Shown: positions 16,188 through 26,197, numbered from the stretch's first letter. The stretch: 64,000 nt of DNA from Streptomyces iakyrus (GCF_000717055.1 NZ_JNXI01000014.1:248001-312000); one strand, 5' to 3'. The notes: generated by a model from the sequence alone, not told the origin. Numbers and translations are program-made.

Positions 16188-19100
16188 ATGACGCGAGCCG
16201 ACCACCCAACGGCCCCTCAGCCCGCCCCCGACGACGCCCTGGTCGCGGACTCCCGCGAGCGTGCCGTCCGCGCCCTGCTGCGACGACCGCAGCTGAAGCG
16301 GTTGTGGAGCGCACAGCTCGTGGGCGGCGTGGGCGACACCCTCGCCCTTCTCGTACTGGTCCTCCTGGCACTTCAGGCGGCCATCGCCGAGGGCTCGTTC
16401 GGGGGCGGCTACCGGGGCGTGGCGTTCGCAGTGGCGACCGTTTTCGGGGTGCGCATCCTCGCGACGCTGCTGTTCGGCGCCGTTCTGCTCGGCCCGCTCA
16501 CCGCGCTCACCTCGCAGGACGGCCCGCTCGACCGCCGCTGGACCATGGTGGGCGCCGACGGCCTGCGCGCCGCGCTGCTCATCGTCGCGCCCCTGTGGAT
16601 CGACTGGACGCCCGAGAACGCACTGGCCGTCCTGCTCGTCACGGCCTTCGTGATGGGGGTCGCCGAGCGGTTCTGGACGGTGTGCCGCGAGAGCGCGGCC
16701 CCCGCGCTGCTCCCCGCACCGCCGCCGGAGGGCGCTACGGTCCGGCCGCTGCCCGACCACATGGATGCGCTGCGCCGCCTGTCGCTGCGCACCGGCTTCG
16801 TGGCCATCCCCCTCGCGGCCGTCGCCCTGGTCGTCGCGGCCCTGTTCAACAACCTGCTGGGCGCCGGCATCGACTGGTTCGGCCAGCACCAGGCGGCCCT
16901 CGCCTCCTACGTGGCCGCGGGCCTGTTCGCCGCGTCCCTGTCCGTGCTGACCTTCCTCGAGCTGCCCGGTACGCGCACCCCGCGCGCGCGGTCGCCGCTG
17001 GAGGGGCTGCGCCGCCCGAAGACCGGCACCGGCTCCGACAAGGGCCGCACCGGCGCGATGCCGCTGCTGGTCCTGTCCTGCGCGGCCGTCACCGCCGCGG
17101 TGTCGGCCGCCGTCGCCGTCGCCGTGCTGCACGCCAAGGACCTGGGCGGCGGCCCGGTCCTCTACGGCCTGTTCGTGGCCGCGCTGACCGGCGGTGTGGT
17201 CGTCGGCATCCGTACGGCGCCCGCCCTCGTGCCCGCCCTGTCGCGCCGCCGGCTGCTCGCGCTGACGATCGCCCTCACCGGCGTCGCCCTGCTGGCCGCC
17301 GGGCTGGTCCCGGACGTCACCACCGTGCTGCTGATCCTCGCGCTGGCCGGTGTCGGCGCGGGCCTGTCCGCCAACATCGGGCACACCCTGCTCGACCAGG
17401 AGACCGAGGAGTACCGGCGCTCCCGCACGACGGAGCACCTGCACGCGGTCGTCCGGGTCTGCGTGGCGCTCGGCGCGGTGATCGCCCCGCTGGTGGCGGC
17501 GGCGATCGGGCCGCACCGGCTGGAGAGCGGCAAGTTCGTCTTCGCGCACGGTGGCGCGGCCTTCACGCTCATGCTGACCGGCGCCCTGCTGCTGCCCGTC
17601 GCCGCGCTGGTGCTGGCCAAGGTCGACGACCGCTCCGGTGTGCCACTGCGGCAGGACCTGAAGGACGCGCTGCTCGGCGGCGACGACCCTCAGCAGGGGG
17701 CCGCGGCCTCCGGCTTCTTCATCGCCCTGGAGGGTGGCGACGGGGCCGGCAAGTCGACGCAGGCCGAGGCGCTCGCCGAGTGGATCCGCGCCAAGGGTCA
17801 CGAGGTCGTGCTGACGCGCGAGCCGGGGGCGACGCCGGTGGGCAAGCGGCTGCGGTCGATCCTGCTGGACGTGTCGAGCGCGGGGCTGTCGCACCGCGCT
17901 GAGGCGCTGCTGTACGCAGCCGACCGGGCCGAGCACATCGACACCGTCGTACGGCCCGCCCTGGAGCGTGGTGCGGTCGTCATCTCCGACCGGTACATCG
18001 ACTCGTCCGTCGCCTACCAGGGCGCCGGCCGTGATCTCTCGCCGACCGAGATCGCCCGGATCAACCGCTGGGCGACGAACGGGCTGGTGCCGCATCTGAC
18101 CGTGCTGCTGGACGTCGCCCCGGAGACCGCGCGTGAGCGGTTCACCGAGGCGCCGGACCGGCTGGAGTCGGAGCCTGCGGAGTTCCACGCGCGCGTGCGG
18201 GCCGGTTTCCTCACCCTGGCCGCCGCCGACGCCGGGCGCTACCTGGTGGTGGACGCCGGCCAGGAGCCCGAGGCCGTCACGACGGTCATCCGGCACCGGC
18301 TCGACCAGGTGCTGCCGCTGTCCGAGGCCGAGATCAAGGCCCAGGAGGAGGCGCGGAAGAAGGCCGAGGAGGAGGCCCGCCGCAAGGCCGAGGAAGAGGC
18401 TGCCCGCAAGGCCGAGGAGGAGCGCCTGGAGCGCGAGCGCCAGGAGCAGCTGGCCAAGCTGCGCGCTGAGGAGGAGGAGCGCAAGCGCCGCGAGCTGGAG
18501 GAGGCGCAGCGCCGCGAGGCCGAACGGCAGGCGGAGGAGGCCCGTCGCCGGGCCGAGGAAGCGCAGCGGAAGGCCGAGGAGGAGCGGGCCCGGCTCCTCG
18601 CGGAGGAGAAGGCCCGCGCCGAGGAAGAGGCCCGCCGCAAGGCCGAGGAGGAGCGGCGCCGCAAGCAGGCCGAGGAGGAGGCGCGACTGCGTGCCGAGGC
18701 CGAGGCGCTCCGCCTGGAGAAGCAGCGCAAGGCCGAGGCGGCGCTGCTGCGGGCCGAGGAGGCACGCCGGCTCGCGGAGGCGGCTGCCGCCGCGGCCGAG
18801 GCCGGGCCGAAGAGCTCCGCCCCGAAGAGCTCACCCATGCAGGGCGCGCCCGCAGCGACCGCTCAGGACGCGGTGACCGTGCCCACCCCGGTGGTGACAC
18901 CGGGCGGTGCGGGGGACGACACGACCGTGCTGCGCCCGGTGCGGGACGACGAGCGGAGTGCGGGCCGGTCCTCCGGGGAGTCCGAGGCCGAGGTGACGGC
19001 GGAGCTGCCGATGCCACCGGCTGCCGGGGACCAGACGGAGGTCCTTCCGCCGGTCCCGCCTCGCGCCGGGGACGAGACCGAGGTCCTGCCGCCGGTGCGC

Positions 19101-19457
19101 GACCGGGACGCCTCCGGAGCGGCCGACGAGACGGCGGTACTGCCTCCGGTCCGCCCGGAGGACGCCGAGGAGACGGCCGTCCTGCCGCCGGTGCGCGGGG
19201 ACGAACCGGCGGACCGGGTCCCGCCCGGGTACTTCCGGAAGGACGCCCCGGACACCCGGCCCGACGGCACCGAGGACCGTACGCGGGAGATGCCCCAGGT
19301 CGACGCCGACGGGACGCCGCGCCGCCGCCGGTCCGACTGGGCCGAGGAGACGCCGCTGGACGACCTGCCCTCGCTGGCGGACGAGCTGCTCGGACCGCAC
19401 GACGACGAGCCGGACGACCGGCGCGGACGCCGGGGCAGGGGCGGCCGGGGGCGCTGA
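16188..19457 (+). CDS. tmk: Membrane-anchored thymidylate kinase fusion protein
   Basis: This 1089-residue fusion has four parts. Residues ~1-490 are an MFS-like membrane domain with about 12 hydrophobic segments. Residues ~505-715 are a thymidylate kinase (P-loop GGDGAGKST at 516-524, DRYIDSSVAYQG, the LID region and FHARVRAGF), which makes dTDP from dTMP. Residues ~715-865 are a long charged Ala/Glu/Lys/Arg coiled coil. Residues ~880-1089 are disordered and acidic, with five T(E/A/T)VLxPV repeats. Streptomyces typically have this fused form. What the membrane part transports, if anything, is unknown. The ATG start has no clear ribosome-binding site. holB follows, as tmk-holB do in many bacteria. 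Confidence 0.93.
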   Translation: MTRADHPTAPQPAPDDALVADSRERAVRALLRRPQLKRLWSAQLVGGVGDTLALLVLVLLALQAAIAEGSFGGGYRGVAFAVATVFGVRILATLLFGAVLLGPLTALTSQDGPLDRRWTMVGADGLRAALLIVAPLWIDWTPENALAVLLVTAFVMGVAERFWTVCRESAAPALLPAPPPEGATVRPLPDHMDALRRLSLRTGFVAIPLAAVALVVAALFNNLLGAGIDWFGQHQAALASYVAAGLFAASLSVLTFLELPGTRTPRARSPLEGLRRPKTGTGSDKGRTGAMPLLVLSCAAVTAAVSAAVAVAVLHAKDLGGGPVLYGLFVAALTGGVVVGIRTAPALVPALSRRRLLALTIALTGVALLAAGLVPDVTTVLLILALAGVGAGLSANIGHTLLDQETEEYRRSRTTEHLHAVVRVCVALGAVIAPLVAAAIGPHRLESGKFVFAHGGAAFTLMLTGALLLPVAALVLAKVDDRSGVPLRQDLKDALLGGDDPQQGAAASGFFIALEGGDGAGKSTQAEALAEWIRAKGHEVVLTREPGATPVGKRLRSILLDVSSAGLSHRAEALLYAADRAEHIDTVVRPALERGAVVISDRYIDSSVAYQGAGRDLSPTEIARINRWATNGLVPHLTVLLDVAPETARERFTEAPDRLESEPAEFHARVRAGFLTLAAADAGRYLVVDAGQEPEAVTTVIRHRLDQVLPLSEAEIKAQEEARKKAEEEARRKAEEEAARKAEEERLERERQEQLAKLRAEEEERKRRELEEAQRREAERQAEEARRRAEEAQRKAEEERARLLAEEKARAEEEARRKAEEERRRKQAEEEARLRAEAEALRLEKQRKAEAALLRAEEARRLAEAAAAAAEAGPKSSAPKSSPMQGAPAATAQDAVTVPTPVVTPGGAGDDTTVLRPVRDDERSAGRSSGESEAEVTAELPMPPAAGDQTEVLPPVPPRAGDETEVLPPVRDRDASGAADETAVLPPVRPEDAEETAVLPPVRGDEPADRVPPGYFRKDAPDTRPDGTEDRTREMPQVDADGTPRRRRSDWAEETPLDDLPSLADELLGPHDDEPDDRRGRRGRGGRGR

Positions 19458-19644
19458 CACCTCCGGGGACCCCGCGGCAGCCCCGGCTTCCCGCAGGGGC
19501 GGCCGGGCCGCTGACGCCTCCGGCGGACCGCCGCGGGAAACCGGCTTCCGCGCTGCGAGCCGGGTGAGGGCGGCAGGCGATGTCAGTGGCCGCCCCCACA
19601 ATGGATCTCGCAAGGCAGTACGTGACGGAAGGGCGGCGTGACCC

Positions 19645-20850
19645 ATGACCGTGTGGGACGACCTCGTCGGGCAGGAGAGGGTGAGCGAGCAGCTGGCCGC
19701 CGCCGCCCGGGACGCCGACGCCCTGGTCACCGCGGCCACCACCGGCACCCCGCCGCCCGAGGCGTCGAAGATGACCCACGCGTGGCTGTTCACGGGCCCG
19801 CCCGGCGCCGGGCGGAACCAGGCGGCGCGCGCGTTTGCGGCGGCCCTGCAGTGCGTCAGCCCCGACCGCGCCCTCGGCGGCTCCCCGGGCTGCGGCTTCT
19901 GCGACGGCTGCCACACGGCACTGATCGGCACCCACGCCGACGTCACCACCGTCGCCGCGGTCGGCACGCAGATCCTCGCCGACGACATGCGCGACACCGT
20001 CCGCAAATCGTTCACGTCGCCGGCCAACGGCCGCTGGCAGATCATCCTCGTCGAGGACGCCGAGCGGCTGAACGAGAAGTCGGCCAACGCTGTCCTGAAG
20101 GCGGTGGAGGAGCCCGCCCCGCGCACGGTGTGGCTGCTGTGCGCCCCCTCCATCGAGGACGTCCTGCCGACCATCCGCTCCCGCTGCCGCCACCTGAACC
20201 TGAGCACCCCCAGGGTCGACGCCGTCGCCGACATGCTCGTCCGCCGCGAGGGCATCGAGCCGGACGTCGCCGCCGCGGCGGCCCGGGCGACCCAGGGCCA
20301 CGTCGACCGGGCGCGCCGCCTGGCCACCGACCCGGCCGCGCGCGCCCGCCGTGCCGCCGTGCTCAGGCTGCCGCTGCGCGTCGAGGACATCGGCGGCGCG
20401 CTCAAGGCCGCCCAGGAGCTCGTCGACGCGGCCGCCGAGGACGCCAAGCAGCTCGCGGAGGAGACGGACTCCAAGGAGACCGAGGAGCTGAAGGCCGCGC
20501 TCGGCGCCGCCCAGGGCGGCCGCATGCCCCGGGGCACCGCGGGCGTGATGAAAGACCTGGAGGACAAGCAGAAGCGCCGCAGAACGCGCACGCAGCGTGA
20601 CAGCCTCGACCTCGCCCTGACCGATCTCACGGCCTTCTACCGCGACGTCCTCGCCCTCCAGCTCGGCTCGCGCGTGGCCATCGCCAACGCGGACGCCGAG
20701 GACGCCCTGGAGCGCCTCGCCCGGGGCAGCTCCCCGGAGTCCACCCTCCGCCGCATCGAGGCGATCGCCGCCTGCCGCGACGCCCTCGACCGCAACGTGG
20801 CGCCGCTGCTCGCGGTGGAGGCGATGACGATGGCACTCAGAGCGGGCTGA
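19645..20850 (+). CDS. holB: DNA polymerase III subunit delta'
   Basis: This 401-residue AAA+ clamp-loader subunit begins MTVWDDLVGQERVSEQL, a conserved actinobacterial start. A zinc finger (CVSPDRALGG...GCGFCDGCHTAL) follows the altered P-loop FTGPPGAGRNQ, which lacks the Walker A lysine, as expected for a non-hydrolysing delta' subunit. IILVEDAERLNEKSANAVLKAVEEP and RSRCRHL are the Walker B/sensor and SRC-type motifs. A mid-protein acidic helix (AAAEDAKQLAEETDSKETEEL) is an actinobacterial addition. It lies 187 bases after the thymidylate kinase fusion. Confidence 0.95.
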   Translation: MTVWDDLVGQERVSEQLAAAARDADALVTAATTGTPPPEASKMTHAWLFTGPPGAGRNQAARAFAAALQCVSPDRALGGSPGCGFCDGCHTALIGTHADVTTVAAVGTQILADDMRDTVRKSFTSPANGRWQIILVEDAERLNEKSANAVLKAVEEPAPRTVWLLCAPSIEDVLPTIRSRCRHLNLSTPRVDAVADMLVRREGIEPDVAAAAARATQGHVDRARRLATDPAARARRAAVLRLPLRVEDIGGALKAAQELVDAAAEDAKQLAEETDSKETEELKAALGAAQGGRMPRGTAGVMKDLEDKQKRRRTRTQRDSLDLALTDLTAFYRDVLALQLGSRVAIANADAEDALERLARGSSPESTLRRIEAIAACRDALDRNVAPLLAVEAMTMALRAG

Positions 20851-20958
20851 GGGACCGGCCGGACACCTGGGCCGGACGTGCGGTTGACGCCGTAACTCGT
20901 ACGAGGCACGCCACGCACGCACGGCACTCATTCGGTCGCCCAGAGTTACGCTCGCTGG

Positions 20959-22575
20959 ATGTACACACGGCGCACCCCCCGCTCCGCCTCCGGCTCCGGC
21001 GGTCTCCACCGCAGGACACGAAACCGGGCCAAGACCGCCGCAGGTCTCCTCGCCACGGCCGCGTTGCTCGTCTCCGCCTGCTCCTCCGGCAGCGCGACGA
21101 CGTCCGCCGCCTCCGCGGCGGCGGAGGCGGCACTGGTCGCGCTGCCGCAGGCCACGCCCGCGGCGCTCTCGTCGTACTACGGGCAGAAGCCGGCCTGGCG
21201 CGGCTGTGGTGTGCCCGGCTTCGAGTGCGCCACCCTCAAGGCACCGCTCGACTACGCCGAGCCGTCCGCCGGCGACATCCGGCTGGCCCTCACCCGCAAG
21301 AAGGCCACGGGACCCGGCAAGCGGCTGGGCTCGCTGCTCGTGAACCCCGGCGGGCCGGGCGGCTCGGCGATCGGCTACGTCCAGGCGTACGCGGGCATCG
21401 GCTACCCGGCCGAGGTGCGGGCCCGCTACGACATGGTGGCGGTCGACCCGCGCGGCGTGGCCCGCAGCGAACCCGTCGAGTGTCTGGACGGACCGGGCAT
21501 GGACCGGTACACGCAGACGGACGCCACGCCCGACGACGGCAAGGAGACGGACGGGCTGGTCGCGGCGTACCGGACGTTCGCCGAGGGCTGCGGCGCGGAC
21601 GCGCCCCGGCTGCTGCGCCACGTGTCCACCGTGGAGGCGGCCCGGGACATGGACATCGTGCGGGCGGTGCTCGGCGACGAGAAGCTGAACTTCGTCGGGG
21701 CCTCCTACGGCACCTTCCTCGGGGCGACGTACGCCGGGCTCTTCCCGGACCGGGCGGGCCGGCTGGTGCTGGACGGCGCGATGGACCCGTCGCTGCCGGC
21801 CCGGCGGCTGAACCTGGAGCAGACGGCGGGCTTCGAGACGGCGTTCCGGTCCTTCGCGAAGGACTGCGTACGGCAGGCCGACTGCCCGCTGGGCGGCAAG
21901 GGCACTTCGCCCGAGCGGGTCGGCGCGAACCTCAAGGCGTTCTTCGAGAAGCTCGACACACGGCCTGTCCCCACCACCGACGGTCGCAAGCTCACCGAGT
22001 CCCTCGCCACGACCGGTGTGATCGCGGCCATGTACGACGAGGGCTCCTGGGAGCAGCTGCGCGAGGCCCTGACGTCCGCGATGAAGAAGAACGACGGCTC
22101 CGGACTCCTGGTCCTCTCCGACGGCTACTACGAGCGGGACGCCGACGGCGCCTACAGCAACCTGATGTTCGCCAACGCGGCGGTGAACTGCCTGGACCTT
22201 CCGGTCTCCTTCGACACCCCCGAGGAGGTGCGCGGAGCGCTGTCCGAGTTCCAGAAGGCGTCGCCGGTCTTCGGCGAGGGCCTGGCGTGGGCGGCCCTGA
22301 ACTGCGCGTACTGGCCGGTGCACGCCACGGGCGAGCCGCACCGCATCGAGGCGAAGGGCGCGGCGCCCATCGTCGTGGTCGGCACGACCCGGGACCCGGC
22401 GACCCCGTACCGCTGGGCGCAGGCCCTGGCCGGCCAGCTCTCCTCGGCCCGCCTCCTCACCTACGAGGGCGACGGCCACACGGCCTACGGCCGCGGCAGC
22501 TCCTGCATCGACCGGACGATCAACGCCTACCTTCTGCGCGGCACCCCGCCCACGGACGGAAAGCGCTGCTCATAG
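20959..22575 (+). CDS. Secreted alpha/beta hydrolase, tripeptidyl aminopeptidase-like lipoprotein
   Basis: This 538-residue protein has a twin-basic N-terminus (RRTRNRAKTAAGLLATAALLVSAC) and a VSAC lipobox, so it should be exported and lipid-anchored. Catalytic features are the oxyanion region LVNPGGPGGS, the nucleophile elbow GASYGTF, and a C-terminal TAP-like domain with GTTRDPATPYRW (Asp) and YEGDGHTAYG (His). This is the peptidase-family S33 layout of Streptomyces secreted tripeptidyl aminopeptidases. The likely role is release of tripeptides from extracellular proteins. The cysteines CLDGPG, CGADAP, CVRQADC and CAYWPV may form disulfides. Confidence 0.9.
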   Translation: MYTRRTPRSASGSGGLHRRTRNRAKTAAGLLATAALLVSACSSGSATTSAASAAAEAALVALPQATPAALSSYYGQKPAWRGCGVPGFECATLKAPLDYAEPSAGDIRLALTRKKATGPGKRLGSLLVNPGGPGGSAIGYVQAYAGIGYPAEVRARYDMVAVDPRGVARSEPVECLDGPGMDRYTQTDATPDDGKETDGLVAAYRTFAEGCGADAPRLLRHVSTVEAARDMDIVRAVLGDEKLNFVGASYGTFLGATYAGLFPDRAGRLVLDGAMDPSLPARRLNLEQTAGFETAFRSFAKDCVRQADCPLGGKGTSPERVGANLKAFFEKLDTRPVPTTDGRKLTESLATTGVIAAMYDEGSWEQLREALTSAMKKNDGSGLLVLSDGYYERDADGAYSNLMFANAAVNCLDLPVSFDTPEEVRGALSEFQKASPVFGEGLAWAALNCAYWPVHATGEPHRIEAKGAAPIVVVGTTRDPATPYRWAQALAGQLSSARLLTYEGDGHTAYGRGSSCIDRTINAYLLRGTPPTDGKRCS

Positions 22576-22682
22576 CCTTGTCCCCAGCCCCGGAGGGCCC
22601 GCCTCCGGGGCTGGTGCGGAGCACCCTTGGAAACTGTGTAGACTTACCGTCGTTGCTGATCGCACCATAGTGCGGACAGCGC

Positions 22683-22756
22683 GCCGCCTTAGCTCAGATG
22701 GCCAGAGCAACGCACTCGTAATGCGTAGGTCTCGGGTTCGAATCCCGAAGGCGGCT
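22683..22756 (+). tRNA. tRNA-Thr (anticodon CGT)
   Basis: The acceptor stem GCCGCCT pairs with AGGCGGC and a T discriminator follows. The D arm is AGCTCAGATGGCCAGAGC, the anticodon loop ACTCGTAAT places CGT (decodes ACG, Thr), and the T arm is TCGGG-TTCGAAT-CCCGA. The 74 bases form a full cloverleaf. CCA is not encoded. It lies about 110 bases after the hydrolase gene and is followed by a strong terminator. Confidence 0.96.
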
Positions 22757-22762
22757 CACCTG

Positions 22763-22800
22763 AAACCCCAGGTCGGATGGACTCCGACCTGGGGTTTTGT
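22763..22800 (+). terminator. tRNA-Thr terminator
   Basis: A perfect 15-bp stem (AAACCCCAGGTCGGA / TCCGACCTGGGGTTT) with a five-base loop and a short T run. It may also serve the convergent ABC transporter gene 135 bases away. Confidence 0.88.
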
Positions 22801-22934
22801 CGTTCAGCGCACGTGGTAGCGGCGTCGCGCGCGGGCCGCCCGGGTGTCGGGGGGTCTCAGTTCTCGCTCGCCCTGCGCCGCACGGCTTCCTCGGGCAGCG
22901 TGCTCCTCTGGATCGGCCGGCGCGTCCGGCAGGA

Positions 22935-25436
22935 CTACTCGCGCATGCCCGCCAGCTCCACCGGCCGGGTGCGCAGGGCGAACGATGCGGGCAGCGTGGC
23001 CGCGAGGACCGCGAGGAAGGCGCTCGCGGCGATCACCGCACCCACCGTAGGCCAGGGCACCACGATCGCGGAGCGTACGTCGAGCAGGCCGAGGGCGGTG
23101 CGGACGCCGAGCAGGTTCACCGCCGAGACGGCCGCGCCGAGCACCGCGCCGACCACCACGACCATCACCGACTCGACGGCGACCAGGCGCAGCACCTGGG
23201 TCTTCGTCGCGCCCGTCAGGCGCAGCGCGGCGAGGTCGCGGACCCGGTCCGTGGTGGCCATGACCAGCGTGTTGGCCAGTGCGATGCCCGTGTAGACCAG
23301 GGCGATGGCCAGGATCATCAGCAGGCCGAGCCGGGTGGACTCGCTGGAGCGCGGGTAGTGCTCGTCGATCCACTGCCCGGCGCCGAGCACCTCGATGCCG
23401 CTCGCCTCGCCCGCCGCGTGCAGCCGCCGGTGGACGGCGGCCCGGTCCGCGCCGGCGGCGACCTTGATGTCGACGCGGTCGACGCCCGCGCCGGCGGCGT
23501 TGCGCGCCGTGAGGTACACGCCGTTGTTGCCGGTGCCGATCCCGAGGACCGCGGCGATCCTGAGGTTCACCTTGCGGCCGTCGCCCAGCCAGACGGGCAC
23601 CCGGTCGCCGATGCGGGTGGTCAGCCATTCCTCGTTGACGACGATGCTGTCGTCGTCGAGGTCTACCAACTTCCCTGCCACGACGGGGACTTGAGACACC
23701 GCAGACAGCTCCGTGCCGCTGTCGACGGCGCGGGCCTCGGAGCGGACGAGGGCGGTGCCCTCCTCCAGGACGGTCACCCCGGTCGAGCGGGACGTGCTGA
23801 CCGTGACGCCGGGGACGTCACGGGCCGCCCGGACGAACCCGTCGGGCAGGGCCCGGTCCCCGTCGCCGGACGAGACCACGTAGTCGGCCCGCGTCTGGGT
23901 GCGGGCCTCGGAGGCCTTTGCCTCGTTGACGGTGGCGGTCGTACCCATCAGGGAGCAGGCGAGCGCCACGGTGATGATGACCGGCGCGGCCACGGCCGCC
24001 GTCCGGCGCACCCCCGCCGCCGCGTTCTCCCGCGCCAGCATGCCCACGGCGCCCGGCAGCCGGGCGGGCAGCCAGGTCAGCAGCCGGGTCAGCGGCCGCA
24101 CCAGCAGCGGCGCGAGCAGGGCCGTCGCCACGATGAGCAGCATCGGCTGGGTGATGTACGTCTTGCGCTTCAGCACGTCACCGGGGTTGTCCACCAGCGC
24201 CATGACGAGCAGGCCGAGGCCGGTGAGCAGCACGGCGGCGGCCACCAGGAGGCGGCTCCACGGCATGGTGCCGCTGTCGACGGCGGACTCCCGCAGCGCC
24301 GCCGTCGGGCCGGTCCGGCCCGCGCGGAAGGACGCCACGACGACACCGCACAGGGCCACCGTCAGGCCGGTCCAGAAGGCGACATGGAGCGGCCAGGCCT
24401 GCTCACCGATCCGGAACCAGGTCGGGGCCAGGCCCTCTCCCGCCATCCACGAGGCGAGCCACGGCGCGGCCCACCGGCCCAGCCAGCACCCCGCGCCCGA
24501 TGCGAGCACCCCGATCACCAGGGCCTCCGCGCAGACCATGCGCCGCACCTGGCCGGGTGTCGCGCCCGCCATCCGCAGCAGTCCGAACTCCCGCCTGCGC
24601 TGCGCCACCGCGAAGGTGAACGTCGAGGCGACCACGAACACCGAGACGAACGCGGTGATGCCGGCCGCCGTGCCGAGCAGGGCGTTCACGGAGACCAGGG
24701 CCTCCTTGTCGCGGTCCGGGTCGGGGTCGGCGCGCCGCCGGTCGTCGCCGGCGAGGACGGTCATGCCCGAGCCGGTGCCGAGCGCCGCGCGGACGGCGGC
24801 CGGGTCGGCGTCCACCGTCACCCGGTCGATGCGCGGGGACAGGCGTGCGGCCTCGGCGGCGGTGAAGAACACCGCCGACTCGAAGCCCGCCGCAGGCACC
24901 GTGCCGACCACGGTGCGGGTACCGGCGCCCTCGGGCGTGACGACCTGGATCCGGTCCCCGGCGCGCACCTGCGCGCCGGGCCCGGTCGTGACGACGACTT
25001 CGCCGGGCGACGTGGGGGCGCGTCCGGAGGTGAGACGGTACGGCGTGGCCGCCGCGACGGCCCAGGAGTGGCCCACGAGCGCGGTGTCCGCACCGATCCG
25101 CCGGTCCGCGTCCGGCACCGAGACGGGGAACGTACGGTCCTCGGTCACGGGACCCACCGTGGCCAGCTCGGCCGCCAGCTTCTCCGGAACCGCACGGGGG
25201 TTGGTCAGCGTCGACGTCCGCACCCCGATCGGGGTGTCGGCCTTCACCTCGTCCGTGCCCTGCACCACGACCCGCGCCGCGGCGAACCGCTCGGCGCCCC
25301 GCTCCGGCGCGTCGAACGTGGCCGCGAGTGCGAGGCCCGTGGTGGCGATGAGGCCGACCCCGAGCGCGAGCGCGACGAACGAACCGACGAACGTGACCCA
25401 GCGGGTGCGCATTCCGCGCAGCGCGAGACTCAGCAC
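22935..25436 (-). CDS. ABC transporter permease, FtsX/MacB type, two FtsX domains
   Basis: This 833-residue permease has about ten membrane helices: one at the N-terminus (TFVGSFVALALGVGLIATTGL), a large extracytoplasmic domain, three helices near residues 260-400, a central pair, a second extracytoplasmic domain, and three C-terminal helices (ILAIALVYTGIALANTLVM, VVGAVLGAAVSAVNLLG, VIAASAFLAVLAATLPASFAL). The duplicated FtsX layout fits peptide/lipoprotein export or antibiotic-resistance transporters. The GTG start overlaps the ATPase stop (GTGCTGA). The substrate is unknown. Divergent two-component genes nearby may regulate it. Confidence 0.9.
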   Translation of the reverse strand: MLSLALRGMRTRWVTFVGSFVALALGVGLIATTGLALAATFDAPERGAERFAAARVVVQGTDEVKADTPIGVRTSTLTNPRAVPEKLAAELATVGPVTEDRTFPVSVPDADRRIGADTALVGHSWAVAAATPYRLTSGRAPTSPGEVVVTTGPGAQVRAGDRIQVVTPEGAGTRTVVGTVPAAGFESAVFFTAAEAARLSPRIDRVTVDADPAAVRAALGTGSGMTVLAGDDRRRADPDPDRDKEALVSVNALLGTAAGITAFVSVFVVASTFTFAVAQRRREFGLLRMAGATPGQVRRMVCAEALVIGVLASGAGCWLGRWAAPWLASWMAGEGLAPTWFRIGEQAWPLHVAFWTGLTVALCGVVVASFRAGRTGPTAALRESAVDSGTMPWSRLLVAAAVLLTGLGLLVMALVDNPGDVLKRKTYITQPMLLIVATALLAPLLVRPLTRLLTWLPARLPGAVGMLARENAAAGVRRTAAVAAPVIITVALACSLMGTTATVNEAKASEARTQTRADYVVSSGDGDRALPDGFVRAARDVPGVTVSTSRSTGVTVLEEGTALVRSEARAVDSGTELSAVSQVPVVAGKLVDLDDDSIVVNEEWLTTRIGDRVPVWLGDGRKVNLRIAAVLGIGTGNNGVYLTARNAAGAGVDRVDIKVAAGADRAAVHRRLHAAGEASGIEVLGAGQWIDEHYPRSSESTRLGLLMILAIALVYTGIALANTLVMATTDRVRDLAALRLTGATKTQVLRLVAVESVMVVVVGAVLGAAVSAVNLLGVRTALGLLDVRSAIVVPWPTVGAVIAASAFLAVLAATLPASFALRTRPVELAGMRE

Positions 25437-26188
25437 GACGCCACCGCCGAGACCTTCGACGCGATGGCGCTCAGGGCGGTCATCCGCTGGGCGACCTGCT
25501 CCGCCGTCGGCGTGTACAGCTCGCCCTGGACCGTGCCGTCGGCGAGGAAGAGCACCCGGTCCGCGTAGGAAGCGGCGACCGGGTCGTGCGTCACCATGAT
25601 CACCGTCTGGCCGTGGTCGACCATCGTCCGCAGCAGCGTCAGCACCTCGCGGCTCGTGGTGGAGTCCAGGGCGCCCGTCGGCTCGTCGCCGAACAGCACC
25701 TCCGGCTTGGTGACCAGGGCGCGGGCGAGCGCCACGCGCTGCTGCTGGCCGCCCGACATCTCGCTGGGCCGGTGCCCGGCGCGCTCGCGCAGGCCGACCT
25801 GCTCCAGGACGTTCAGGACCTCGGACCGCCTGGGGCGGCGGCCCGCGAGCCGCAGCGGCAGCCCGACGTTCTGCTCGGCGGTCAGCGCGGGCAGCAGGTT
25901 GAAGGCCTGGAAGACGAACCCGATGCGCCGCCGGCGCAGCAGCGTCAGCTTCTTCTCGCTCAGCCGGGTCAGATCGGTCTCGCCGAGGAAGACCTGGCCC
26001 CCGGTCGGCCGGTCGAGCCCCGCCGTGCACTGCAACAGGGTCGACTTGCCGGAGCCCGAGGGGCCCATCACGGCGGTGAAGGTGCCCCGCGGGATGTCGA
26101 GGCTGACCTGGTCGAGGGCGGTGACCGCGTTGTCGCCTGTCCCGTAGGACCGGGTCACGGAGCGGAGCCGGACGGCTGCTTGATTCAT
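25430..26188 (-). CDS. ABC transporter ATPase, MacB/LolD type
   Basis: The 252-residue ATPase carries Walker A GPSGSGKST, signature MSGGQQQRVALARAL, Walker B EVLFGDEPTGALD and the switch histidine VTHDP. This MacB-like set pairs with FtsX-type permeases. The ATG giving MNQAAVRLRSV is chosen; a GTG three codons upstream is also possible and would abut the stop of the DedA gene. It is translationally coupled to the permease through an overlapping stop/start. Confidence 0.93.
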   Translation of the reverse strand: MNQAAVRLRSVTRSYGTGDNAVTALDQVSLDIPRGTFTAVMGPSGSGKSTLLQCTAGLDRPTGGQVFLGETDLTRLSEKKLTLLRRRRIGFVFQAFNLLPALTAEQNVGLPLRLAGRRPRRSEVLNVLEQVGLRERAGHRPSEMSGGQQQRVALARALVTKPEVLFGDEPTGALDSTTSREVLTLLRTMVDHGQTVIMVTHDPVAASYADRVLFLADGTVQGELYTPTAEQVAQRMTALSAIASKVSAVASC

Positions 26189-26197
26189 GGTGTCCAC

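Noticed and set aside
13122..18296. A 1724-codon open frame on the minus strand across topA and tmk
   Set aside because: It is the antisense shadow of two well-identified genes. Its composition is His/Arg/Gly-rich with no recognisable domain.
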